NCBI RefSeq assembly: GCF_012516375.2
Contig: NZ_CP051204.2
Location: 3,410,001 to 3,474,000 of the forward strand
DNA: 64,000 nt
Origin: Chitinophaga oryzae
Lineage (GTDB): Bacteria; Bacteroidota; Bacteroidia; Chitinophagales; Chitinophagaceae
Direction of reading: 5' to 3'
The translations under genes were made by a program, and so were the position numbers. This document shows positions 34,547 to 41,679 of this stretch, piece after piece. Each line of letters starts with the position of its first letter. The first letter of the stretch is position 1. The notes under the pieces are model-generated. The model saw nothing but the letters and a program-made list of their open reading frames with translations, searched no databases and had not been told where the DNA came from.

Positions 34547-35312
34547 ATGGATGCACGATCAGGCTGGCGCCAGGGATGTCTTTTTCATTTACCCCGCCAT
34601 GCAGCAGTACGGTGTACGCTTTGCCGGCTTCCAGCTGTAGCCCGGAGAGGGAGGGGATATTCAATACCCGTCCGCCGGAGCTGACGGTCAGAGAAGTCGT
34701 ACCTGCGTCTACGTTAGTAAACGGCCCCAGTTCATAAGCAGCGCCTGACAGGTTGCCCCCGCCGGCGCTGCCATAACCCACCTTTTCAAACCAGACTTTC
34801 CCGACACCCTGTTGCAGCAGCGTCACCTGTACTTCGCCGGTACCAGCCGCGAAGTGGAGGAAGCGCAGTTTTGCCTTGCCGGCAGGGGATTTGCTCAGGT
34901 CATCGTAAAACAATACCAGTGTGTCTTTGCTGCGGTCGTTCTTTTTGGCTGCTGCGATAACGGTATGGTAGTAGCCGGCGATAGGGCCGTTAGGGCCTCC
35001 TGTTTCCGTATAGGCGGCGCTGTTACCAAACTGGCGCGAAGCCTTGTAGCTGGTCCCGCTTCCTTCCGTAAAATTGATCTGGACATTGCCAAAGGTGGTG
35101 GGCAGGTAGGGAGAAGCCTGATTGACCGCCACCGCGGTGGTGGTGACCTGTTGGGTAAAGGTCCAGAACTGTATGCCGGTGGCTGCAGGCCGGGCGTTGA
35201 CGAAACTGATGTAGGCGCTGAGCGGCGGCCTGTCGGCGGCGTTTACATCGAGGTAATCGCTTTTGGTGCATGCGCTCAGCGTCAGCAGTATAAAGGGAAA
35301 ATATCTTTTCAT
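34545..35312 (-). CDS. DUF4397 domain lipoprotein
   Basis: 255 residues. The N-terminus PFILLTLSACTKSDY has a short signal with a lipobox (LSAC). DUF4397 repeats follow: AYISFVNARPAATGIQFW and KLRFLHFAAGTGEVQVTL share the LRFVHA-like strand pattern, and AGKAYTVLLHGG near residue 235 ends the second. Function of the family is unknown; members are extracellular beta-sandwiches. It is the last gene of the peroxidase / TonB receptor operon, 14 bp after the receptor stop, so it is probably a surface partner of that receptor. Confidence 0.8.
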   Translation of the reverse strand: MKRYFPFILLTLSACTKSDYLDVNAADRPPLSAYISFVNARPAATGIQFWTFTQQVTTTAVAVNQASPYLPTTFGNVQINFTEGSGTSYKASRQFGNSAAYTETGGPNGPIAGYYHTVIAAAKKNDRSKDTLVLFYDDLSKSPAGKAKLRFLHFAAGTGEVQVTLLQQGVGKVWFEKVGYGSAGGGNLSGAAYELGPFTNVDAGTTSLTVSSGGRVLNIPSLSGLQLEAGKAYTVLLHGGVNEKDIPGASLIVHP

Positions 35313-35326
35313 ATATGACGATGGTT

Positions 35327-37876
35327 TTAAAATTTGCCGGCGAGCCGTACAAACGGCTGGATACCGGCGTTGCCGTTTTGTATGCCTACAATGGTTGGAT
35401 TGCGGAGGCCTGAAATGGCCTGATCGGTATAATCACCCAGCACGTTGAACACGTTATTGACGCCCAGTGTCACCTGGATGGCTTTGCTGATATGGTATCC
35501 GGCGGACAGGTCGGTGACCCAGACGGGTTTCAGCTCCTGGAAGTAATAGTCCGGTTTGGGAAAGGTGGCGTTCTGCGCGGTGGCGGTAGTCACCGACCCG
35601 AAATACACCGTGCGCAGCAACAGTGACCATCGGGGCGTAGTCCAGCTGCCCTGCAGGGTGATCTTCTGTCCGGGGATGTTGGTCGTTACCCTGGCTCTTT
35701 CCGCTTCGCTGAAGATCACGTATTGGTATTCTTCCAGTCCTTTCGGGGTATTGATATGCGTCACTTCATTCTTCACAAAATTACCGCCTGCCAGCAGTTG
35801 TATCTGTCCGTTTTCCAGCGGGATGCGGTAGCTGGCGGTTATTTCAATGCCTTTGGTGCGGGTGCTGAAGGCGTTGTAAAAGAACTTGGCCTGTGTGGTG
35901 CCGGTTTGCAGCAGCAGGGCGCGGACGTCAGCCGGCAGATGGGTGTCGGCGGCCGAGAAGTTACCGGTATTGCCTACACGGTTTTTGATGTCCACGTAGT
36001 AGGCGTCGGCGGTAATTTCTGCGTTGGGTACGGGCTGGGAGGTAATACCGGCGGCATAACCGGTAGAGCGTTCCGGTGTGAGCGATGGGATGCCTAATGC
36101 CCGGGTGGCGGCGCTTTTGTTGGATGCTGTTACCAGGTCTACAGCGCGGCCCTGTTGGAAGGTGGTAGATGTTTCCGTGTAATAGAACTGCGCCAGGTCG
36201 GGTGCACGGAAGCCGGTGTTGGCGGAGGCGCGGATGCTCAGCCATGGTGCGAAGCTGTAGCGGGAGGCCACTTTGCCGGTGGTGACATTGCCGAAATCGG
36301 AAAAGTTCTCTGCGCGTACGGCGGCGGACACGAGCCACTGACGGGTGATTTTAGCTTCTACGTCTGCATAGGCGGCTACGATAGAGCGACTGACATTCAC
36401 TTCATTGACCGGCCGGAAGCCTGCATGGATCTGCGATCCGGGAGACAGGCCGTTGAGCGCCAGCCATCCGGCGTCGGAGAGATAGGGGACGCCGGCGGCG
36501 CTGGTATCTACGCGGTAAACGGGGCGCAGGTCTCCTTTGATATAGGACGCTTCTTCACCGGCAATGATCTGGTAGGTTTCCGTGCGGTATTGTGCACCGA
36601 ACGCGATGTTGAGCCCATGGAGCGCCTGTTTGAAGTAGCGGCTGATGTCCAGGCTGGCAGTGTTCTGCACGCCGTTGTATTTGCCGGCGTCAAAGGTGGT
36701 GGGGCTTTTGGCGCCCAGGCTGGCGTTCAATGAGTTGGTGATGACATTACTGAAATCGTTTTTGCCGTATACGTTGGACAGGTCGATCTTCCATTGGTTG
36801 ACCGTGGTTTTCACGCCGATGGCGGCGGACTTGTCAGTGATACCGTTGTCCATGGCGGGCAGGAAGCCGTCGGGGTACAGGGTGGTATTGTTGCGTTCCG
36901 TCCAGCCGGGGAGGCGGTATACCGCGGTGAACTGCGAGTTGCGGCGGCTGATACCGCCGAAGGCATATATTTCCGTCTCGTCTCTAACGGGGATGGCTGT
37001 ATTAAAAAAGAGCAGTGCGTCTTTGGCTTTGTTGGAACCGGGGCTGCGCTGGTCGAAATGATGGCGGTCCAGGCCCCGGCTTTGCAGGATGGCGTCGTCG
37101 ATAGCTTTGGTATAGATGGCGTCATAGCCCCTGGTATTGGCGCCACCGCCGTAGACGGGCCCGATGTACAGGCCCGCCTCATCGTGGCCGGATGGCAGGG
37201 CGATGGCTTGTGTGGCAAATTCAGCGGTCACGTTAAAGAAGCCGCCTGCCTGTCCTACCCGTGTGCCGTAGTTGATGCCGGTGCGGGTGATGACGCCGTC
37301 GCCTCTGCGTCGTGTGCTGGCCGTGGTATTCACAAGGATATGGTTTGTTTGTTTTTTCAGCACGATGTTGATCACACCGGCGATAGCGTCGGAGCCGTAT
37401 TGTGCGGCGGCGCCGTCGCGCAGTATCTCCACGCGGTCGATGGCGCTGACGGGGATGGTATTGAGGTCGTAACCGGTAGCGCCGTTGCCGAGGCCGCCCC
37501 AGTTGATGTTGGCGCTTTTATGACGGCGTTTGCCGTTCACCAGCACCAGCAACTGGTCTACGCCCAGGCCCCGCAGCTGGGCGAGGTTGAGGGCGGAGCC
37601 GGCGTCGCCCGCATTGCTGCCGTTGACGGAGTGAAAAGAAGGAGAGATGTATTGCAGCAGTTGTGTGATGCTGGTCTGTGGCGCTGATTCCTGCAGGGTT
37701 TTGATATCGATGATATCTACCGGCACGGGGGAGTTCAACTTGGTACGGTCTGCGCTGCGGGAGCCGACGATCTGTATTTCTCCCAGCTGCCGGGTAGTGT
37801 CGGTCAGGTGTTTGTCCTGTGCCGACAGGCTGTGAAAGAGCAACGGGGCAGTGACAGTGAGTATAAGTTTTTTCAT
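35327..37876 (-). CDS. TonB-dependent receptor of the peroxidase operon
   Basis: 849 residues. A signal segment (ILTVTAPLLFHSLSAQ) is followed by TonB-box-like QLGEIQIVGSRSADRT. The plug domain carries DQLLVLVNGKRRHKSANIN and IDRVEILRDGAAAQYGSDAI, the variant plug common in large Bacteroidota and proteobacterial receptors. The barrel ends GIQPFVRLAGKF. It lacks the SusC N-terminal domain, so it is an ordinary TonB receptor. Transport substrate cannot be read; the neighbouring di-haem peroxidase suggests a metal or redox-linked ligand. Confidence 0.9.
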   Translation of the reverse strand: MKKLILTVTAPLLFHSLSAQDKHLTDTTRQLGEIQIVGSRSADRTKLNSPVPVDIIDIKTLQESAPQTSITQLLQYISPSFHSVNGSNAGDAGSALNLAQLRGLGVDQLLVLVNGKRRHKSANINWGGLGNGATGYDLNTIPVSAIDRVEILRDGAAAQYGSDAIAGVINIVLKKQTNHILVNTTASTRRRGDGVITRTGINYGTRVGQAGGFFNVTAEFATQAIALPSGHDEAGLYIGPVYGGGANTRGYDAIYTKAIDDAILQSRGLDRHHFDQRSPGSNKAKDALLFFNTAIPVRDETEIYAFGGISRRNSQFTAVYRLPGWTERNNTTLYPDGFLPAMDNGITDKSAAIGVKTTVNQWKIDLSNVYGKNDFSNVITNSLNASLGAKSPTTFDAGKYNGVQNTASLDISRYFKQALHGLNIAFGAQYRTETYQIIAGEEASYIKGDLRPVYRVDTSAAGVPYLSDAGWLALNGLSPGSQIHAGFRPVNEVNVSRSIVAAYADVEAKITRQWLVSAAVRAENFSDFGNVTTGKVASRYSFAPWLSIRASANTGFRAPDLAQFYYTETSTTFQQGRAVDLVTASNKSAATRALGIPSLTPERSTGYAAGITSQPVPNAEITADAYYVDIKNRVGNTGNFSAADTHLPADVRALLLQTGTTQAKFFYNAFSTRTKGIEITASYRIPLENGQIQLLAGGNFVKNEVTHINTPKGLEEYQYVIFSEAERARVTTNIPGQKITLQGSWTTPRWSLLLRTVYFGSVTTATAQNATFPKPDYYFQELKPVWVTDLSAGYHISKAIQVTLGVNNVFNVLGDYTDQAISGLRNPTIVGIQNGNAGIQPFVRLAGKF

Positions 37877-37893
37877 GTATTGGTTGATGATCG

Positions 37894-38829
37894 TTAAGGG
37901 CGGTGAGTAAATCGGTCGTCGGTGAGTGCTACGAGGAAAGCTTCCAGGTCCTGTATTTCCTGTTCGCTCAGGTTCAGCGGCTTGCCCAGGGAGAGGTCTC
38001 TGCCAATGCCATCCGGTACTATGGCGTTGGGATTATTGTAGTAGACGATCACTTCGCGCAGCGTACGGAACATACCGTTATGCATATACGGAGCGGTAAC
38101 GGCAACGTTGCGCAGTCCGGGCACTTTAAAAAAGCCTTTGTGGTGTTCGTCTTTGGTGATGTCGTAGCGGCCGGCGTCGTTCAGGGTGGTACCGTTGTAC
38201 AGCCCGATGTTCTTGAAACGGTCGGCCGTAAAGTCTTCCCCGGAGTGGCAGTTGTTGCAGTTGGCTTTGCCGATGAACAGTATCCTGCCGCGTTTAGCCG
38301 GTTCCGTGAGGGCGTTATCGTCGCCGGCGATGAAGCGGTCGTAGGGGCTGTTGGCCGTTTCGAGTGTTTTCTCGTAGGCGGCCAGCGCCTGTGTGATATT
38401 GGTGGCAGTCGCCGGGCTGTTGAACACCTGTTGGAACAGTTGCCGGTAACGCTGACTGGCATTGAGCCGCTGCACGGCTTCTTCGATGGGCAGTCCCATC
38501 TCATCCGGGTTGATGATAGGTTGCAGCGCCTGTGCTTCCAGGGTTGCGGCGCGGCCGTCCCAGAAATAGCTGGGCCGTCCGGAGAGGTTGGTGATGCCCG
38601 GCGTATTCCTTTTGGTGGGCGTGCGATGGATACCGAGGCTGAGGGCGGCGGTATCGGCAAAGCCGTGCTGTGGCTGGTGGCAGGAGGCGCAACTGATGCT
38701 GTTGTTTTTGGATAACAGGGTTTCAAAAAACAGTTGTTCTCCCAGCTGTGCTTTGGTGGGAGGGTCGCCGCTGCGGAACCCCGCAAGGAGGATGCACAGG
38801 CATAACATGCCTGGTAACAATTTTGTCAT
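37894..38829 (-). CDS. Di-haem cytochrome-c peroxidase / MauG family
   Basis: 311 residues with a short signal (MLCLCILLAGFRSG). Two haem-c attachment motifs are present, ISCASCHQPQHGFAD near residue 50 and KANCNNCHSGEDF near 192, and an axial ligand Met lies in VTAPYMHNGMFRTL near residue 255. The family reduces hydrogen peroxide in the periplasm or, as MauG, oxidises protein side chains. It is the first gene of a three-gene operon with a TonB receptor and a DUF4397 lipoprotein, which is not its usual company. It is preceded by 303 bp without a gene. Confidence 0.9.
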   Translation of the reverse strand: MTKLLPGMLCLCILLAGFRSGDPPTKAQLGEQLFFETLLSKNNSISCASCHQPQHGFADTAALSLGIHRTPTKRNTPGITNLSGRPSYFWDGRAATLEAQALQPIINPDEMGLPIEEAVQRLNASQRYRQLFQQVFNSPATATNITQALAAYEKTLETANSPYDRFIAGDDNALTEPAKRGRILFIGKANCNNCHSGEDFTADRFKNIGLYNGTTLNDAGRYDITKDEHHKGFFKVPGLRNVAVTAPYMHNGMFRTLREVIVYYNNPNAIVPDGIGRDLSLGKPLNLSEQEIQDLEAFLVALTDDRFTHRP

Positions 38830-39052
38830 TTTGTTATTTGGATATTTACTTTGGGCTGTTTAGCAGGTAAGCTGCAAACAGAAGAGTATTTGTTTCGGTG
38901 ATGATGTACTGTGGCTTGTTTGCAGAAGATGCATGGTGGATTGCCACAGAGGGAATGATGTATTGGTCCATTTACAAGGCTATCAGGAGAAAGTTTGCCA
39001 CTCTCAAAAAATAGCTAAATAAAAAATAACCAAATAAAAAGATGTCTTTGGC

Positions 39053-39095
39053 ATTCCCGGGAGAGCGGGCGATAGTGCCTGCTCTCCCCAGGAAT
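39053..39095 (-). terminator. Terminator-like hairpin after yceI-type gene
   Basis: ATTCCCGGGAGAGCGGGC pairs with GCCTGCTCTCCCCAGGAAT with few mismatches. On the minus strand it is followed by an AT-rich run containing CTTTTTATTTGG. The gene-free stretch 38830-39132 holds this hairpin and the same ATTTGGTTATTTTTT phrase as the inverted repeat at 23215; otherwise nothing is recognisable. Confidence 0.65.
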
Positions 39096-39132
39096 TATGA
39101 TGGGGGTAAGTAGTAATGGACGGAGGAGGTAG

Positions 39133-39777
39133 TTACCGGGCGTTTGCCACCAGTTCCACGGCGAGGTCAAATTCGTCGTAGATGGCTTTGTCGCCGATAC
39201 CTTCGAAGAAGCTTTTGGAACCGTAACGGATGTTGTATTTGGTACGGTCCACTTTAATGTCCGCTTTGGCAGATACATTGTTGCCTGCAACAGCCACGGT
39301 GGCAGGGAAAGTGATCGGGTTGGTAATGCCTTTGATGGTCAGGTTACCGGTAATATCATATTTACCGCTGCCTTTAGGCGTTACTTTGGTAATCACGAAA
39401 TTGGCAGTCGGGAATTTTTCCACGCCGAAGAAGTCTTCGCTTTTCAGGTGGCCTACCAGTTTGGCGTTGCCGTCGGCATCTTTGATGTCGGTAACCGCGA
39501 TGCTGCGGGTGTCCAGTGAAAAGTTACCGCCTTTCAGTACGTTGTTTTCGATATCCAGTTTGCCGTCGGATACGTTGATGGTGCCGCTGTGCTGACCGGT
39601 TACTTTTTTGCCAACCCAGTTTAGTTTGCTCTGGGATTTGTCTACCTGGTAGGTAGTTGCTTTTTTAGTGTTGGTGACAGCTTTTGCAGGCTTATTGTTG
39701 CCGGCAGTTGCAGGAGAGGATAAAGACATCAGTATGATGGCGCTTCCCATGAATACCAGGGATACTAGTCGTTGCAT
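39133..39777 (-). CDS. YceI family protein
   Basis: 214 residues with a signal segment (LVFMGSAIILMSLSSPATAG). The lipocalin-like YceI fold is evident: TYQVDKSQSKLNWVGKKVTG near residue 42, then GNFSLDTRSIAVTDI and YDITGNLTIKGITNPITFPA, the family signature, near residue 142. YceI proteins bind isoprenoid lipids such as quinones and often accompany c-type cytochromes. It is on the same strand as the peroxidase and TlpA-like genes. Confidence 0.9.
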   Translation of the reverse strand: MQRLVSLVFMGSAIILMSLSSPATAGNNKPAKAVTNTKKATTYQVDKSQSKLNWVGKKVTGQHSGTINVSDGKLDIENNVLKGGNFSLDTRSIAVTDIKDADGNAKLVGHLKSEDFFGVEKFPTANFVITKVTPKGSGKYDITGNLTIKGITNPITFPATVAVAGNNVSAKADIKVDRTKYNIRYGSKSFFEGIGDKAIYDEFDLAVELVANAR

Positions 39778-39858
39778 ATGAATGTGTGTTTAAAAATTTG
39801 CTGCAAAGTAGGTTGATTTACGGAGAAGCATTTGCGCAAAGCGGAAAAAAAACGTTAA

Positions 39859-41112
39859 TTATTTTTCTGCAATCAGTGCGTCCAGGTCTTTGTTCCACCG
39901 CGCTACATAATCCTGGTAGTATTTTCCGGTGATTTCACCCGTGTAGCCGGTGTGTATCTGTCTGACTTCTCCTTTACGGTCTATAATGATGGTGGTGGGG
40001 AAAGCCATCATGCGGTTGAGCGCCGGTAGTTTCTCTGACGCCACTTTCTTATCAGCAATGCCACCAAAAAGAATATCATATTGTATGTTGTATTTTTCTT
40101 TCAGTTTACCCAGCGTATAGCGGGCATATTCCAGGTCGTCTTTCTGTTCAAAACCAATAGCGATCGCTTCTACGCCCCTGTCTTTGTTTTTATTGTACCA
40201 GGGGGAGAGGAAGGAGGTCTGGTCTGTACAGTTGGGACACCAGGTGCCGATGATTTCCACGATCACCACTTTGCCTTTGTATTTCCCGTCGCTGAGGGAG
40301 ACTGTTTTGCCGTCCAGGTCAGGCAGGGAGAAGTCCAGTTTTTTGTAGCCTTCTTTGAGAAAAGTGAGCGCGTACGGGTCCGGTAGTTCCGCTGCCGCAT
40401 TTTTGCTGCCGTCAAATTTGATGTTGTTGTAGATCCCGAGGCTGAGTTCTCCGGTCAGGGATTTGTCATCATTTATTTTTCCTTTGATGTAGATGGGACT
40501 GGGGCCTGTAAAGCCGGACAGCTCAAATTCGTCGCCGTGGACGGTACCTTCCAGTTCGCGGCTGTCGCCCACTACCGACATGATGACGCCGGTGAGTTTG
40601 TTGCCCTGTTGTTTCAGCAGGCCTACACGGTTGGGCGTAGGTTCTTTGCTGTATATGGTGAGGTCCCATTTGCCGCTGATATCATGCTGTGGTGCCGCTT
40701 CCGTGCCGGGGGGCGCAAAGCGGTAGCTGTGGCCGTATTCAGCGGAGAATGGGAGTGCGTTGCCGCGGAAATTGGGTACCAGGCTGCGGTATTCTCCGGT
40801 AATTTTGCCGTCGTCTTTTATTTTGGCTACGAGGGCGGCGTCGTAGGTATTCATTTTGATGAAGAGGGAGTCGGCGCCGATGCGTTGCACATGAAAGTCA
40901 TCGCGGCGGGAGCCGTTGAGCAGCGTAAACACAGCATGTTCCGGGTCTTTGCCTTTCAGCTCGAAATTAAACGGCACCTGTGATTCGTTGAGGGTAAAGA
41001 CGCCGCGCCAGATGCCTTCGCGGACAAAGGGTTTGTCGGGGGTGGCAGCGGTAGCGCCCAGCAGGGAAGCAGACAGCAGGCCGGTGAGGAAAAGTGACTT
41101 ATGTGTTTTCAT
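39859..41112 (-). CDS. TlpA-family disulfide reductase (thioredoxin-like), exported
   Basis: About 417 residues from ATG 41112 (MKTHKSLFLTGLLSAS); the in-frame upstream extension to 41292 is repeat-derived. Residues 25-250 form a beta-rich domain of the kind fused to periplasmic thioredoxins in Bacteroidota (GIWRGVFTLNESQVPF). Residues 270-417 are the TlpA/ResA thioredoxin fold with active site GTWCPNCTDQTSF, and AFPTTIIIDRKGEV includes the cis-Pro. It would reduce or rearrange disulfides, for instance in cytochrome c apoproteins. It lies upstream of the YceI and peroxidase genes on the same strand. Confidence 0.9.
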   Translation of the reverse strand: MKTHKSLFLTGLLSASLLGATAATPDKPFVREGIWRGVFTLNESQVPFNFELKGKDPEHAVFTLLNGSRRDDFHVQRIGADSLFIKMNTYDAALVAKIKDDGKITGEYRSLVPNFRGNALPFSAEYGHSYRFAPPGTEAAPQHDISGKWDLTIYSKEPTPNRVGLLKQQGNKLTGVIMSVVGDSRELEGTVHGDEFELSGFTGPSPIYIKGKINDDKSLTGELSLGIYNNIKFDGSKNAAAELPDPYALTFLKEGYKKLDFSLPDLDGKTVSLSDGKYKGKVVIVEIIGTWCPNCTDQTSFLSPWYNKNKDRGVEAIAIGFEQKDDLEYARYTLGKLKEKYNIQYDILFGGIADKKVASEKLPALNRMMAFPTTIIIDRKGEVRQIHTGYTGEITGKYYQDYVARWNKDLDALIAEK

Positions 41113-41128
41113 GGTTTTATTTTTTTCC

Positions 41129-41165
41129 CGCAAAGAACACAAGGGAGCAAAGGGCGCAAAGATGT
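41129..41165. repeat. CAAAG-rich interspersed repeat, copy upstream of tlpA-like gene
   Basis: CGCAAAGAACACAAGG is followed by GAGCAAAGGGCGCAAAGATG. The last part matches the copy at 1823-1874 almost exactly (GCAAAGG-GCGCAAAGAT). It lies upstream of the TlpA-like start in reverse orientation to the gene. Confidence 0.55.
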
Positions 41166-41261
41166 TTTGCGCTGCTGTTGTCCGGCGTGTATGGACTTTG
41201 AGAGCGGTGAACGATGAATTTAGACCTGAAATTTCCCGCTGCCGGACGTAAGGCGACAGGA

Positions 41262-41339
41262 GGCCCTGTACGTGGCGACTACGCGAGGCCACTGTAACGC
41301 CTACACGCTACAGGGGCCAGGCGGTCATCGCCCGAAGGG
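41262..41339. other. Gene-free region with a nested hairpin array (possible structured RNA or palindromic repeat)
   Basis: Outer helix GGCCCTGTA (41262-41270) pairs with TACAGGGGCC (41309-41318) with one bulged G. Inside are GTGGC-N11-GCCAC (41272-41292) and TGTA-N5-TACA (41293-41305), giving a three-way junction. Just downstream lie GGCG-N5-CGCC (41320-41332) and CCC-GAA-GGG (41331-41339). No gene is seen between 41113 and 41679. It may be a structured RNA or an interspersed palindromic repeat. Confidence 0.5.
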
Positions 41340-41376
41340 TAAAAAATGAAAAAGAAAAACTATGAAATTGGTGAAG

Positions 41377-41437
41377 GATGTTGCCGGAAAGGAACCCGGC
41401 AAATATCAAAATTCCCAAATGATGTTAGGGCAACATC
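41377..41437. other. Two mutually exclusive helices in leader-like DNA
   Basis: GATGTTGCC (41377-41385) can pair with GGCAACATC (41429-41437). TTGCCGG (41381-41387) can instead pair with CCGGCAA (41396-41402). The two pairings share TTGCC, so only one can form at a time. The region lies 240-300 bp upstream of the radical SAM gene, and the strand is unknown. It matches no riboswitch consensus I know. Confidence 0.4.
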
Positions 41438-41652
41438 GGAAGAAGTATACTGGTTGTTTCATGCTAATTATTTTATAGCTCCGCAAATAGATGGTGGTGG
41501 TATAAACTAATTAACGGTGGGCTTAATTAGGTGTGATGGAGCAAAGATAGGAGGGGGTGTTTATATTTCCAAATAAAAGTCTATAAATTTTGTAGACTAT
41601 TTGTGTTTTCATGTGTACATCCGCGGCCCTGCTATCTTTCATTAATATGACC

Positions 41653-41660
41653 TACCTTTG
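41653..41660 (+). promoter_or_regulatory. Promoter -7 element before radical SAM gene
   Basis: TACCTTTG matches TAnnTTTG. It lies 20 bases before the TTG start of the radical SAM gene, so the predicted leader is about 12-15 nt. Confidence 0.55.
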
Positions 41661-41679
41661 CGTTTTAAAATAACCTGTT

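Noticed and set aside
41360..41460. Known riboswitch (SAM-I or cobalamin) before the radical SAM gene
   Set aside because: The local phrase AACCCGGCAA recalls SAM-I, but the remaining conserved blocks are absent, so no known class is called.
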